Shown: positions 20,930 to 27,884 of the stretch, in pieces
Position numbering within the stretch: position 1 is the first letter of the stretch
Layout: each line of letters opens with the position of its first letter
Source: a virus
Direction: 5' to 3' (one strand)
Length of the DNA stretch: 32,332 bases
IMG/VR virus record: IMGVR_UViG_3300044647_002064
Location: 1-32,332 of that record
Translations under genes and position numbers: made by a program
Notes under the pieces: model-generated
What the model was told of the DNA's origin: nothing
The model's input: only the letters and a program-made list of their open reading frames with translations
Database searches by the model: none

Positions 20930-21568
20930 TTATTTTTTATATTTACAGTTATCACCATGCCATTTACTGAAATTACCTTTTCCTGAAAGGACATCACAGT
21001 GTGGGCATTTTATTTTCATTTTACTTGGGTTATTTGTTTCGCTAAAAAGTGCCGGATGTTTATCTACAACTTCTTTTTTTTTCATAGGGTTTTTATCCCC
21101 ATTTATTCTTCCTTTACTTGCTAACCCAATATTTCTTTTATGTTCTTCAGTAAATTTTTTTCCACTATTTACCCCAACTTTACCTAATTTTGATTTACGT
21201 ATCTTTTCTTTATGCTCTTGCGTAAATGGTTTTCTTTTAACTCCCGTCAATACTTCGCTATGTGCCTGTGCCGCCTCCATTTTAATTCTTTCAAAAATCT
21301 TTCCAGATTTTATAATTTTTCTTTCTTGATCACTACTTTTTATTGACATCATTCTAACCGCCAATTTTAATTTTGGATTATTTTGGTAAATCTCTACAAG
21401 TAATAGGTGTATTAACCAATGTTCTTTTGCCGTTAATTTAACTAAATTTTCTTTTTTATTATTTCCACCTAAACATTTTGGGATTATGTGGTGATTCTCT
21501 CCGTAACCAATTAAAACTCTATTCTTTGCTCTGGAAATAATACTGTCGTGTATTTTTTTGTAATTCAT
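20930..21568 (-). CDS. HNH homing endonuclease (212 aa)
   Basis: Starting at MNYKKIHDSIISRAKN, the HNH core is NHHIIPKCLGG (His 26-27), ENLVKLTAKEH (Asn 41, His 50) and a His near 54. NUMOD3-type repeats follow (FTQEHKEKIRKSKLGK; FTEEHKRNIGLASKGR). The C-terminal CPHCDVLSGKGNFSKWHGD-N-C is the zinc finger typical of T4-like HNH endonucleases. The core resembles the nuclease at 8759-9481. An in-frame ATG 23 codons upstream is possible but gives an unconserved hydrophobic leader. It is a free-standing mobile element between a phosphoesterase gene and a coil protein gene. Confidence 0.9.
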   Translation of the reverse strand: MNYKKIHDSIISRAKNRVLIGYGENHHIIPKCLGGNNKKENLVKLTAKEHWLIHLLLVEIYQNNPKLKLAVRMMSIKSSDQERKIIKSGKIFERIKMEAAQAHSEVLTGVKRKPFTQEHKEKIRKSKLGKVGVNSGKKFTEEHKRNIGLASKGRINGDKNPMKKKEVVDKHPALFSETNNPSKMKIKCPHCDVLSGKGNFSKWHGDNCKYKK

Positions 21569-21582
21569 AATGATATCTTTAT

Positions 21583-21590
21583 TATAAATA
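21583..21590 (-). promoter_or_regulatory. TATTTATA motif upstream of HNH gene
   Basis: TATTTATA on the minus strand, 14 nt before the ATG at 21568. It lies in the 5' arm region of a possible TGATAT/ATATCA hairpin. It resembles the TATTTATA before the GIY-YIG gene; weak alone. Confidence 0.3.
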
Positions 21591-21626
21591 TCACGAGCAT
21601 GTAAAAACAAAAAAAATTTAGTAATA

Positions 21627-21634
21627 CAAAGATA
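21627..21634 (-). promoter_or_regulatory. TAnnTTTG promoter box upstream of HNH gene
   Basis: TATCTTTG on the minus strand, 58 nt before the start at 21568, with TATT following as at other sites. No good TTTG at 20 nt (only ATTG at 22 nt). It is the only TAnnTTTG box here with a long leader. Confidence 0.4.
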
Positions 21635-21645
21635 CAAATTTTATT

Positions 21646-21966
21646 TTAATATTTATCAATTTGTTTTTTAATTTTTTCTAATAATTCTTCTGATATATTT
21701 TCAGTTTCAGTTATTTCTTCCAATAACTCTTTTATCTCTTTTTTGGATCTTTCTTTTGATTTGTATCTGGTTTTTAATTCCACTTGATATAAATGAAAAG
21801 AAACCTCATCAACGTTTCTAAGTTTAATCAAATACTTTTCCACTCTTTGGTCAAGTTTTCTACTTCTACTTACATCAAATACTGTGGGTAACGCTTTAAA
21901 TAGTTCATCTAATCTACCTTTGAGGTATTGTATTTCTCCAAATTTTGAAATGTCTTTATCTGTCAT
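21646..21966 (-). CDS. Hypothetical coiled-coil protein (106 aa)
   Basis: Charged and helical: YLKGRLDELFKALPTVFDVSR, KYLIKLRNVDEVSFHLYQVELK, and a Glu/Lys coil at the end (KEIKELLEEITETENISEEL). No catalytic motif. It starts 1 nt after the neighbouring stop in the same operon. Function unknown. Confidence 0.7.
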   Translation of the reverse strand: MTDKDISKFGEIQYLKGRLDELFKALPTVFDVSRSRKLDQRVEKYLIKLRNVDEVSFHLYQVELKTRYKSKERSKKEIKELLEEITETENISEELLEKIKKQIDKY

Positions 21967-21967
21967 G

Positions 21968-22204
21968 TTAACTTATTATTTTAATTTCACTCTCTGTTTC
22001 TATTACTACTCTTGCTCCACAAGATAATAATGGTTTTTTATCTCCACTACCACAATACTTTATTGTACTCGGACCGAGTATTTCCACTTCATTACAGTAC
22101 GTATTGGTCTTACCTTCCTTAATTGTTATAACAGGAAGATCGGTGTCCTTTGTTTTATTGGACCTAACGTTATGTTGATTAACGTGAATACGTTTTATAC
22201 CCAT
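21968..22204 (-). CDS. Conserved phage protein, MGIKRIHVNQH type (78 aa)
   Basis: The sequence MGIKRIHVNQHNVRSN, DLPVITIK, VEILGPSTIKY, PLLSCGARVVIETESEI matches a short conserved protein I know from many phages of Bacteroidetes and other bacteria. It has no assigned function. It is a compact beta-rich protein and sits between a coil protein and a 27-residue ORF that overlaps its start by 10 nt. Confidence 0.85.
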   Translation of the reverse strand: MGIKRIHVNQHNVRSNKTKDTDLPVITIKEGKTNTYCNEVEILGPSTIKYCGSGDKKPLLSCGARVVIETESEIKIIS

Positions 22205-22278
22205 CCTCTACCCGATTGTGACATCGCGTTTATTCTTTGTTGTTCTAACCAACCTAAAAATTTAAATAGTTTTTTCAT
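22195..22278 (-). CDS. Small ORF (27 aa)
   Basis: MKKLFKFLGWLEQQ followed by RINAMSQSGRGWV and stop. It fills the gap between two genes exactly and overlaps the next start by 10 nt. The pattern (basic hydrophobic helix, QQxRI, then SGRGW) looks like a conserved small phage peptide. I cannot be sure it is expressed. Confidence 0.45.
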   Translation of the reverse strand: MKKLFKFLGWLEQQRINAMSQSGRGWV

Positions 22279-22282
22279 AACT

Positions 22283-22813
22283 TTAATCTATTACATCTGC
22301 TAAATATTGTCCAGGTCCGAGTGTTACTTTTTCACAACCTTCTTGACCATCCATCTCATCCATCCAATTATCCCAATTTTTATTTAATAAATCAACAAAT
22401 GCGTCGTTATTACCTCTGTCTTTATATCTTTGAATATATTCATCTTTAATGTCTCTTTCGGGATAAACTAACACATAAGGTATTCCTTTTTTAAGTAATG
22501 CGTCTCTTACGTCTTTATGTGATGATACAAGGATCTTATCTACCTTTGGATCTTGAATGTTTCTTTCAATATGGTCAATGTAGTTTGCAGGAAAGTTCTT
22601 TTTATCAAACTTTGAACTATCACTATCCAATACGTTTTTATCTGTGGTGTTGAAATAAGTTGTTTTTCCTACACCAGGGAATGCTGAATATACTTTTGTT
22701 TTCATATCTATTTTAATTGTTTTTTCCAAGTGTTCTTGAACAAATTTATCAATTTCAGAATCACCGTGTTTGTTTAACCAGTCCGAGATTATGTTGTTTT
22801 TTTTAATAATCAT
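22283..22813 (-). CDS. P-loop nucleotide-kinase-like protein with N-terminal module (176 aa)
   Basis: Walker A is AFPGVGKTTY (about 44-53). VLDSDSSKFDK and HIERNIQDPKVDKILVSSHKDVR follow the adenylate-kinase-like layout seen in phage kinases (VLVYPERD is a late strand). The first ~30 residues (NNIISDWLNKHGDSEIDKFVQEHLE) match a short module I recall as a stand-alone phage peptide, so this seems to be a fusion. The substrate is unknown. It overlaps the PGDYG gene by 4 nt. Confidence 0.8.
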   Translation of the reverse strand: MIIKKNNIISDWLNKHGDSEIDKFVQEHLEKTIKIDMKTKVYSAFPGVGKTTYFNTTDKNVLDSDSSKFDKKNFPANYIDHIERNIQDPKVDKILVSSHKDVRDALLKKGIPYVLVYPERDIKDEYIQRYKDRGNNDAFVDLLNKNWDNWMDEMDGQEGCEKVTLGPGQYLADVID

Positions 22814-23049
22814 ACTTTTTCGTATGTTAATTCAAAAATGTCAGGTTTACACGGATAAAATTCTCCCTTAATTCCTTTAATGATGTAATCCCCTTTGTCA
22901 GCAGTCATATTACCCTCAAGTGTTTCAATGACTACACCTGTAAGTGGGTGTGATTTAATTTTATCACCACAAAATTCCATTATCTTATCAAAATTTTCTT
23001 CTGTTAGTTGGATTGCTTCAATCTCAACCGGTTTTTTTCTGTATTTCAT
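22810..23049 (-). CDS. PGDYG-domain phage protein (79 aa)
   Basis: MKYRKKPVEIEAIQLTEENF, then VVIETLEGNMTADKGDYIIKG and EFYPCKPDIFELTYE. This is the well-conserved small PGDYG-type phage protein; the GDYIIKGxxGEFYPCKPDIF block is diagnostic. Its activity is not established. Overlaps of 4 nt on both sides place it in one operon with the kinase and 2H genes. Confidence 0.9.
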   Translation of the reverse strand: MKYRKKPVEIEAIQLTEENFDKIMEFCGDKIKSHPLTGVVIETLEGNMTADKGDYIIKGIKGEFYPCKPDIFELTYEKV

Positions 23050-23552
23050 ATTTCAATATTTTTTTGATCCCCGTTTGCCATAGAATACACAACATGGGTC
23101 GGATCCAATTTAAACTGTAATCCTTTTAGTTTATTTACATATTTTCTACCCATACCTGGTTTTAAATAACCGATAGTTAAATGTGGGTGGTAGTCAGGAA
23201 AAGATGTTGTGTGAGGATAATTTTTTAATTCAAAGTTCGTTTCGTGTAGGTTAGGTCCACTTGTATCAAATTTTAAAACATCGTAGTTTTCATTTTCAAA
23301 TAAAGAGGGATTTGTAATTCTACAAGTCCCATAATTAAAACCACTAATAGTATCTCTAACATCTTCTTCTGTTACATCATCATGTAACCCATAAAGTAAT
23401 GTTGTGTGTGGCTCGTCTTCTAAACCAAAACTTCTATCACCATCTTCGGTGTAGATATCTTCTTCATCGATTAATGAATGTAGGTTTTTGATTTCAGGAA
23501 AATCAAAATACAACATCACACATCCATAATCATACGTTTGTTTTTCGCTCAT
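23046..23552 (-). CDS. 2H phosphoesterase (168 aa)
   Basis: Two H-x-T motifs in the expected strands: HTTLLYG (His 49, Thr 51) and HLTIGYL (His 124, Thr 126), about 75 residues apart. This is the 2H superfamily (2'-5' RNA ligase/CPDase-like). It opens cyclic or 2'-5' phosphodiesters. It may process tRNA ends, or act like phage Acb1, which destroys CBASS cyclic-nucleotide signals; the sequence does not decide. In one operon with PGDYG and kinase genes. Confidence 0.85.
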   Translation of the reverse strand: MSEKQTYDYGCVMLYFDFPEIKNLHSLIDEEDIYTEDGDRSFGLEDEPHTTLLYGLHDDVTEEDVRDTISGFNYGTCRITNPSLFENENYDVLKFDTSGPNLHETNFELKNYPHTTSFPDYHPHLTIGYLKPGMGRKYVNKLKGLQFKLDPTHVVYSMANGDQKNIEI

Positions 23553-23557
23553 TTTAT

Positions 23558-24529
23558 TTATTTTAATTGAATTATAACTTTATTCATATACCCCTCAAGA
23601 AGAAAAAGTTTTCTTCTAATACCAATATTATCCATATCAGCTAATAACCTCAAATAGTCGTTTAGTTCTTCAAGTAGTGTTTGTAATTCAACTTCCTTTT
23701 GAATCTCTAAGTCAGGAAATGTATTTTTAAGTGCGTTTTTATGTCTATTTGATAGTTCTTCTTTTTCTTCTGTATTTTCTTTAATAAAGCTTTCTATCTC
23801 TTCTGTTGTTGCTGTTGTGATTTCTCTATTTTTGGTAAACTTTTCAATAAACTTATTTTTTAATTTTTTTGGTATAAGTTTAGTTTTCAAAGTTAATGTT
23901 TTATCTTTATCTTCACCATTAGGTTCAAGATAAAAAGCCATATAACTATCGTGTTCTTTGGATTCACCTACTAAAAATGATGGTGATTCTCCACGACCAA
24001 CTGTTTCGCAAACACCTCTAAGCAATACACCTCTTTCACCTTTTACTTTATATTCTTCTGGATTTTCCAAAACATCATCTAACAACTTATGTATATCATT
24101 TTTAAATGTTAATTCTTTATTTATTCCAGAAATATCTTGAGCCATTTCTGGATTCCAAGTTAATAAAATATGTTTTCTTGGTGTAAAATCCATCGGATCA
24201 TAAATTGTTGGCCCAATTGCTGCACCATTTTTAACAGGTTTTAGTAATAAATTTGGGTCATACATTTCAGGAGTTAAACTCAAATTATACAAATAAACTT
24301 TACCTTTAAATTTTGTATCATCATATAATTTGAATGTCTGTGATGTGTGTGTTGCATCTTCTATTATCTGTGTAGGATAATCCATAAATTCAATTCCTTC
24401 ACAAAACATGAATTCCTCACATTTTAATAATTCTTCTTTTAATGGTTCTAAGTCCTTTTTTAAATATTGGTCTGTCGGATATGCCAAATTATCTGCAAAT
24501 CTTTCAGTTAGTAATTCTTTTAGTTTCAT
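23558..24529 (-). CDS. Hypothetical protein with LTE N-terminus (323 aa)
   Basis: Starts MKLKELLTERFADNL. LLTE is an (L/I)-x-E site 8 residues in, similar to other tags here but with a different leader. The middle has YLYNLSLTPEMYDPN and HILLTWNPEMAQDI; the C-terminal third is a long helical, Glu-rich region (TEEIESFIKENTEEKEELSN) ending in a hydrophobic helix. No recognised domain. Its 5' end overlaps the upstream gene by 26 nt. Possibly a virion protein; function unknown. Confidence 0.75.
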   Translation of the reverse strand: MKLKELLTERFADNLAYPTDQYLKKDLEPLKEELLKCEEFMFCEGIEFMDYPTQIIEDATHTSQTFKLYDDTKFKGKVYLYNLSLTPEMYDPNLLLKPVKNGAAIGPTIYDPMDFTPRKHILLTWNPEMAQDISGINKELTFKNDIHKLLDDVLENPEEYKVKGERGVLLRGVCETVGRGESPSFLVGESKEHDSYMAFYLEPNGEDKDKTLTLKTKLIPKKLKNKFIEKFTKNREITTATTEEIESFIKENTEEKEELSNRHKNALKNTFPDLEIQKEVELQTLLEELNDYLRLLADMDNIGIRRKLFLLEGYMNKVIIQLK

Positions 24530-24764
24530 AATTTAATCCCCATCTTTCACTTATTTCAGTGAATTTATCGTTTATTTTTTCGTCTTTAATACCATTTAAA
24601 GATGAGAAATCATTCTCAAATTGTAAACCGTGTTCCCGGTTTGCATCCATAATTTTTTGTTTAAGAACGGAAAGTTCGTTTGAAGTATAAAATTCTGTTC
24701 CGTGATCAATAATTTTCAGTTCCACAAGAATTTTTTTGTCAAATGTTTTTATTTGGTGTACCAT
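24504..24764 (-). CDS. Hypothetical protein (86 aa)
   Basis: Start MVHQIKTFDKKILVELKIID is chosen over an ATG 11 codons upstream because it clears the GIY-YIG stop by 7 nt. The protein has a beta strand pair, then a helix (SVLKQKIMDANREHG) and SLNGIKDEKINDKF. No motif recognised. It overlaps the next gene by 26 nt. Function unknown. Confidence 0.65.
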   Translation of the reverse strand: MVHQIKTFDKKILVELKIIDHGTEFYTSNELSVLKQKIMDANREHGLQFENDFSSLNGIKDEKINDKFTEISERWGLNYETKRITN

Positions 24765-24771
24765 AATTAAT

Positions 24772-25524
24772 TTACTCTTTATATTTGTAATTTTCAAACT
24801 TTGGTGATTTTAATCTATTTTTTATAGTTGATGTCGGTATACCAATTTGTCTCGCACCTTCACTTAAACTTTCATACTCAATATCATCAACAATAACTTT
24901 TATCATATTACCTGGTTTATTTCCCTTTAACGTTTCTGATATTTTTCGTTTATGCTCTTCACTTTTAGGTTTTGAATTTACTTCTTTTATTTTTTGAATC
25001 ACTTCTGGTGTATGTGTTTTCCCTTTGAATGGGTTGTTTTCTTTCATCCATTTTGAGTGTTCCGGGTTTGGTATGCCTTTTTTTCCGTTTGGTCTACCTT
25101 TTATTGGGCTAACTTTACCTTTTCGTGGGTTAACCCAATCGGGATCGTCTCTTTTTTTTATTTTTATAATTTTAGTTCCTTTCTTCTTATTGTGTTTTGG
25201 TGATTTCATTTTTCTACTATGTTCCAATCTTATATCATCCCTTCTTGGATTATTACTTATAGTATCGCCACCATCACCACCTAACGAAATATTATAACCT
25301 TCAGTGATTGCTTTTAATTCTTTAATCCAAAATTTTTCTCTTTCATTAAGTAACTCTAGTGTGTTACAAACTTCTAAAGTTTCTTTTTTGAAGTTCACAA
25401 TTCCATATTTTTTAATTGCCAGTTTTAACCTTTTACCTGAACCATAATAGTTAGGGTTATTATTTGTGTCCTTACCCACATAAAATTTTTGGTTTACTAA
25501 ATTTGTTGTCTTATAAATAATCAT
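24772..25524 (-). CDS. GIY-YIG homing endonuclease (250 aa)
   Basis: The N-terminal GIY-YIG domain reads IIYKTTNLVNQKFYVGK (Tyr/Gly pair), YGSGKRLKLAIKKYG, NEREKFWIKEL (Glu metal ligand) and YNISLGGDGG. NUMOD3-type repeats follow (TPEVIQKIKE; SEEHKRKISETLKG), then a C-terminal helix-turn-helix-like module (YESLSEGARQIGIPTSTIKN). It lies 49 nt downstream of thymidylate synthase, the same pairing as T4 td and I-TevI, but here without an intron. Unlike its neighbours it has a strong Shine-Dalgarno in a hairpin, suggesting a foreign or specially regulated mobile gene. Confidence 0.92.
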   Translation of the reverse strand: MIIYKTTNLVNQKFYVGKDTNNNPNYYGSGKRLKLAIKKYGIVNFKKETLEVCNTLELLNEREKFWIKELKAITEGYNISLGGDGGDTISNNPRRDDIRLEHSRKMKSPKHNKKKGTKIIKIKKRDDPDWVNPRKGKVSPIKGRPNGKKGIPNPEHSKWMKENNPFKGKTHTPEVIQKIKEVNSKPKSEEHKRKISETLKGNKPGNMIKVIVDDIEYESLSEGARQIGIPTSTIKNRLKSPKFENYKYKE

Positions 25525-25547
25525 ATGGTATTACCTCCTTACCATAT
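25523..25547 (-). promoter_or_regulatory. RBS hairpin of the GIY-YIG gene
   Basis: On the minus strand ATATGGTA, loop AGGAGGTAA, TACCATAT: a perfect 8-bp stem whose 9-nt loop holds the Shine-Dalgarno AGGAGG, and whose 3' arm runs into the ATG. It is the only strong Shine-Dalgarno I found in the window. It would hide the start in long transcripts. Confidence 0.75.
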
Positions 25548-25552
25548 AAATA
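25545..25552 (-). promoter_or_regulatory. TATTTATA motif overlapping the hairpin 5' arm
   Basis: TATTTATA on the minus strand ends 3 nt inside the hairpin 5' arm. If it is a late promoter with a start a few bases downstream, late mRNA would lack most of the 5' arm, and the Shine-Dalgarno would be free. Confidence 0.45.
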
Positions 25553-25572
25553 TCTATTAAAACCAAAAAAGT

Positions 25573-26403
25573 TTAAATTGCCAACTCTAATTTTGAATTT
25601 ATTTTAGTTATACCGTCAATACCGGTAATCTCAAAATCATCAATTGTATAGTCGTAGAAGTTTTTATTTTCCTTTAAAATTAACTTTGGTTGTGTGTCTA
25701 ATGGTTCCTTGTTTAAAAGTTCTGAAACACCATCAAAATGTCTATCGTATATATGTAGATTCTGAACCAAATGACAAAACTTACCAACTTTATAACCACA
25801 ATGTCCCGCAACCATCATTAAAAGTGCTGTATATTGAATTTTGTTAATATAACCAGCAACTAAATAATCATTGCTACGTTGAATTAGTGTCATATCAAGA
25901 GTTAATTCTCCGTTATTTTTTCTTACCGAGAATAGTATTTCGTATGCACAAGGAAATAATCCTTCTGTTTCAAATAAATCGTGATACTGAAACATATTGA
26001 TGATATGTCTTCTACCAAACGGATCATCAATTAAACCTACCAATAATCTATCAATTAGATTGTATCTTCCGATTGTTGCACCATATCTTTGTCCAATTGT
26101 ATCGTCACCAATATTCCACTCTTCCCACCAGTTAATACCCATTTCACGAGCAACTCTCAATGATGAAGTTTGTTTTTGATATATCCATAAAATTTCTTTA
26201 ATACCGGTTTTAATTGCGGTATTTCTTAATGTTGGAATCGGAAACTCTTCTTTTGATATGTCATACTCTTCAAAAACTCCTGTAATAAATTTTGAATTTG
26301 CTGGTGTTCCATCCTCGTATTTTGGTCTTGGATTTTCATCCCAAGAACCTTCTTCCATAATTTTTTGGATGTTTTGAATGTAATATTTATCCGCTTTATT
26401 CAT
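25573..26403 (-). CDS. thyA: Thymidylate synthase
   Basis: Converts dUMP to dTMP with methylene-tetrahydrofolate, supporting phage DNA synthesis. The catalytic Cys is in LFPCAYE (Cys 152), the phosphate-binding RR is in GRRHIINMF (131-132), LIQRSNDYL (175-179) is the QRS block, and YINKIQYTALL keeps the Asn (187) that favours dUMP over dCMP, so it is not a dCMP hydroxymethylase. HIYDRHFD is near the C-terminus. At 276 residues it has typical length. It overlaps the upstream tail-coupled gene by 8 nt. The gene is uninterrupted, with the GIY-YIG nuclease immediately downstream. Confidence 0.92.
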   Translation of the reverse strand: MNKADKYYIQNIQKIMEEGSWDENPRPKYEDGTPANSKFITGVFEEYDISKEEFPIPTLRNTAIKTGIKEILWIYQKQTSSLRVAREMGINWWEEWNIGDDTIGQRYGATIGRYNLIDRLLVGLIDDPFGRRHIINMFQYHDLFETEGLFPCAYEILFSVRKNNGELTLDMTLIQRSNDYLVAGYINKIQYTALLMMVAGHCGYKVGKFCHLVQNLHIYDRHFDGVSELLNKEPLDTQPKLILKENKNFYDYTIDDFEITGIDGITKINSKLELAI

Positions 26404-26641
26404 AACTTTCTATTATAATAGTTTTTTTAATTTTTATAAGTTTCGCATCATTCAACCCCATCGGAGTAGGTGAACTCACTTTACTTGGGTCATCTAATTT
26501 AAGATTCCATACTATTGCATTGACTGGATCATCATGCCAAGTTCTTTCGTAATCATTTTCTTCATTACCATAACCAAAATATTTTCCATCCTTGATTATT
26601 AACTGACCTTCCCCTTCTAACCTCCCAATTTCTTTATTCAT
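26396..26641 (-). CDS. Hypothetical protein with ESYE tail (81 aa)
   Basis: Small protein: MNKEIGRLEGEGQLIIKDGKYFGYGNEENDYERTWHDDPVNAIVWN, ending AKLIKIKKTIIIESYE. The last ~16 residues match the C-terminal tail of the genes at 27012 and 27397. Its stop overlaps the thymidylate synthase start by 8 nt with the same GAAAGTTATGAATAA junction. Function unknown. Confidence 0.75.
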   Translation of the reverse strand: MNKEIGRLEGEGQLIIKDGKYFGYGNEENDYERTWHDDPVNAIVWNLKLDDPSKVSSPTPMGLNDAKLIKIKKTIIIESYE

Positions 26642-26687
26642 AACTTTCTATTTTTTTATCGTTGTATTTTATTGTGATTAGTTTGGT
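26639..26687 (-). repeat. 49-bp junction repeat, copy A (frameshifted tail)
   Basis: Matches 27017-27065 and 27402-27450. In this copy the tail KLITIKYNDKKIESYE is still open, but in a frame different from the gene that should carry it, because 4 bases are missing or altered near CCAAAC. Confidence 0.8.
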
Positions 26688-27019
26688 ATAAATCCATATC
26701 TAAAATAAGGTTTGCCATATGTTGCATTTGTAACTACAATCCCTTCGGATTCATTTATTTCTTTCACATCAAATTCGGATAATTCACTTCTGTTTTGTAA
26801 AGAGATAAAGATATTGTTTTCATAAGTTGCTTTTAGATTACCATTACCATCATCTATCACTTCAAGTGAATTTGGTTGGTCTTTACCACTTACAAGACAT
26901 TTTCGTGTCTTTGACCAAATAACGACAGAAGGTGATTCAGTTGGTATTATTTTAGTTTGATGAACACCCTTATTGATAAACCTAGTTATCGTTTCTTGTA
27001 TTGTTTCAATTTCATTCAT
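26678..27019 (-). CDS. Hypothetical protein, probably lost its tail by frameshift (113 aa)
   Basis: MNEIETIQETITRFINKGVH, then KCLVSGKDQPNSLEVIDDGNGN, ending YFRYGFIPN. Neighbouring genes end IPTKLITIxYNDKTIESYE; here IPN is followed at once by a stop, while an intact tail-coding sequence continues in another frame to the next ATG. A small deletion is likely. Starts in an 8-nt overlap with its upstream gene. Function unknown. Confidence 0.75.
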   Translation of the reverse strand: MNEIETIQETITRFINKGVHQTKIIPTESPSVVIWSKTRKCLVSGKDQPNSLEVIDDGNGNLKATYENNIFISLQNRSELSEFDVKEINESEGIVVTNATYGKPYFRYGFIPN

Positions 27020-27404
27020 AACTTTCTATTGTTTTATCGTTGTATGATATTGTGATTAGTTTGGTTGGGATTTTATAAGGTGTGTTATCTACATTAGTAG
27101 GAACCATCATATTAGCTAAAAGACCGTATTTTTCTTTCCATATTGGGAGGGCTATTTTATACCTTTCTTCCAAACTCAACTCTCGTTCTTCAATTTTTAA
27201 TCCCCACTTTTTAGCGAACTCATCATCTGTTTTGATTTTGTTGATGAACTCTTCTTGTGTTAATAATTTTGGATGTGCGTTGTAAACAGGTCCTTCTACC
27301 GCTACAATATCTTTATTGACTTCTAAAAAAAGATTTAAACCTTTAGTTTTCTTAATAAAATTATTATAAGCCTCATCCACCAATTTTTCCTGTTCTTTAC
27401 TCAT
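27012..27404 (-). CDS. Hypothetical tail-coupled protein, paralog of next (130 aa)
   Basis: Start MSKEQEKLVDEAYNNFIKK is preferred to a TTG three codons upstream. Contains LTQEEFINKIKTDDEFAKKW, then GLKIEERELS, and ends KLITISYNDKTIESYE. The EFINK...KWGLKIEEREL block and tail are shared with 27397-27876, so the two have a common origin. Each overlaps its successor by 8 nt. Function unknown. Confidence 0.8.
   Translation of the reverse strand: MSKEQEKLVDEAYNNFIKKTKGLNLFLEVNKDIVAVEGPVYNAHPKLLTQEEFINKIKTDDEFAKKWGLKIEERELSLEERYKIALPIWKEKYGLLANMMVPTNVDNTPYKIPTKLITISYNDKTIESYE
27017..27065 (-). repeat. 49-bp junction repeat, copy B
   Basis: Copy of the repeat at 26639 and 27402. It encodes the C-terminal tail LITISYNDKTIESYE and ends at the overlapping ATG of the next gene. 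Confidence 0.8.
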
Positions 27405-27876
27405 AGCTTTCAATTGTTTTATCGTTGTATGTTATTGTGATTAGTTTGGTTGGAATTTGTAATCTATCAAGTTCTTTTGGTGGTGCAGATGGTGTTACAC
27501 CTCTATTAATTATTGCCCAGTTTATTCTATCAATTTCACTCAACTCTCGTTCTTCAATCTTTAGTCCCCACTTTTCAGAGAACTCTGTATCTGTTTTACA
27601 TTTGTTGATAAATTCATCCTTTGTTAATTTAATTTTATCCCCCATTATCCAGTAATAACCCATATAAGCCTCATTCAATAAGTCTGGTTCGTCTTTACCA
27701 TAATGTTCCAATTGATTTTCGTTGAAGATATGTAATAATCCGTATTCATCCATTTCACCAATCACCCGGACTTCTCCAGCAATTGTTTCAAATACACCTA
27801 CAATTGTACAAGGAAATTTATAACCTTTTGGTTTGTGAGCCTTGTCTCCCACTTTAAATTTTGTTTCTTTATTCAT
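27397..27876 (-). CDS. Hypothetical tail-coupled protein (159 aa)
   Basis: The N-terminal part looks like a small beta-barrel (KFKVGDKAHKPKGYKFPCTIVG, GEVRVIGEMDEYGLLHIFNE), seen in several phage proteins. The C-terminal part LTKDEFINKCKTDTEFSEKW, GLKIEERELS and tail KLITITYNDKTIESYE match the next gene. A two-module protein; function unknown. Confidence 0.8.
   Translation of the reverse strand: MNKETKFKVGDKAHKPKGYKFPCTIVGVFETIAGEVRVIGEMDEYGLLHIFNENQLEHYGKDEPDLLNEAYMGYYWIMGDKIKLTKDEFINKCKTDTEFSEKWGLKIEERELSEIDRINWAIINRGVTPSAPPKELDRLQIPTKLITITYNDKTIESYE
27402..27450 (-). repeat. 49-bp junction repeat, copy C
   Basis: Copy of the repeat at 26639 and 27017, encoding LITITYNDKTIESYE and the overlapping start of the next gene. 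Confidence 0.8.
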
Positions 27877-27884
27877 CTTTTATT

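Noticed and set aside
20904-21329. Hydrophobic 141-codon plus-strand frame
   Set aside because: Antisense to the HNH endonuclease gene; the hydrophobic look comes from complementing Lys/Glu-rich codons.
24765-24797. Upstream start for the 24504-24764 gene
   Set aside because: It would place the first 11 codons inside the GIY-YIG gene. The later ATG gives a normal short gap and a more typical N-terminus.
25573-26403. dCMP hydroxymethylase instead of thymidylate synthase
   Set aside because: The Asn in YINKIQY that selects dUMP is present; the hydroxymethylase has Asp at this position.
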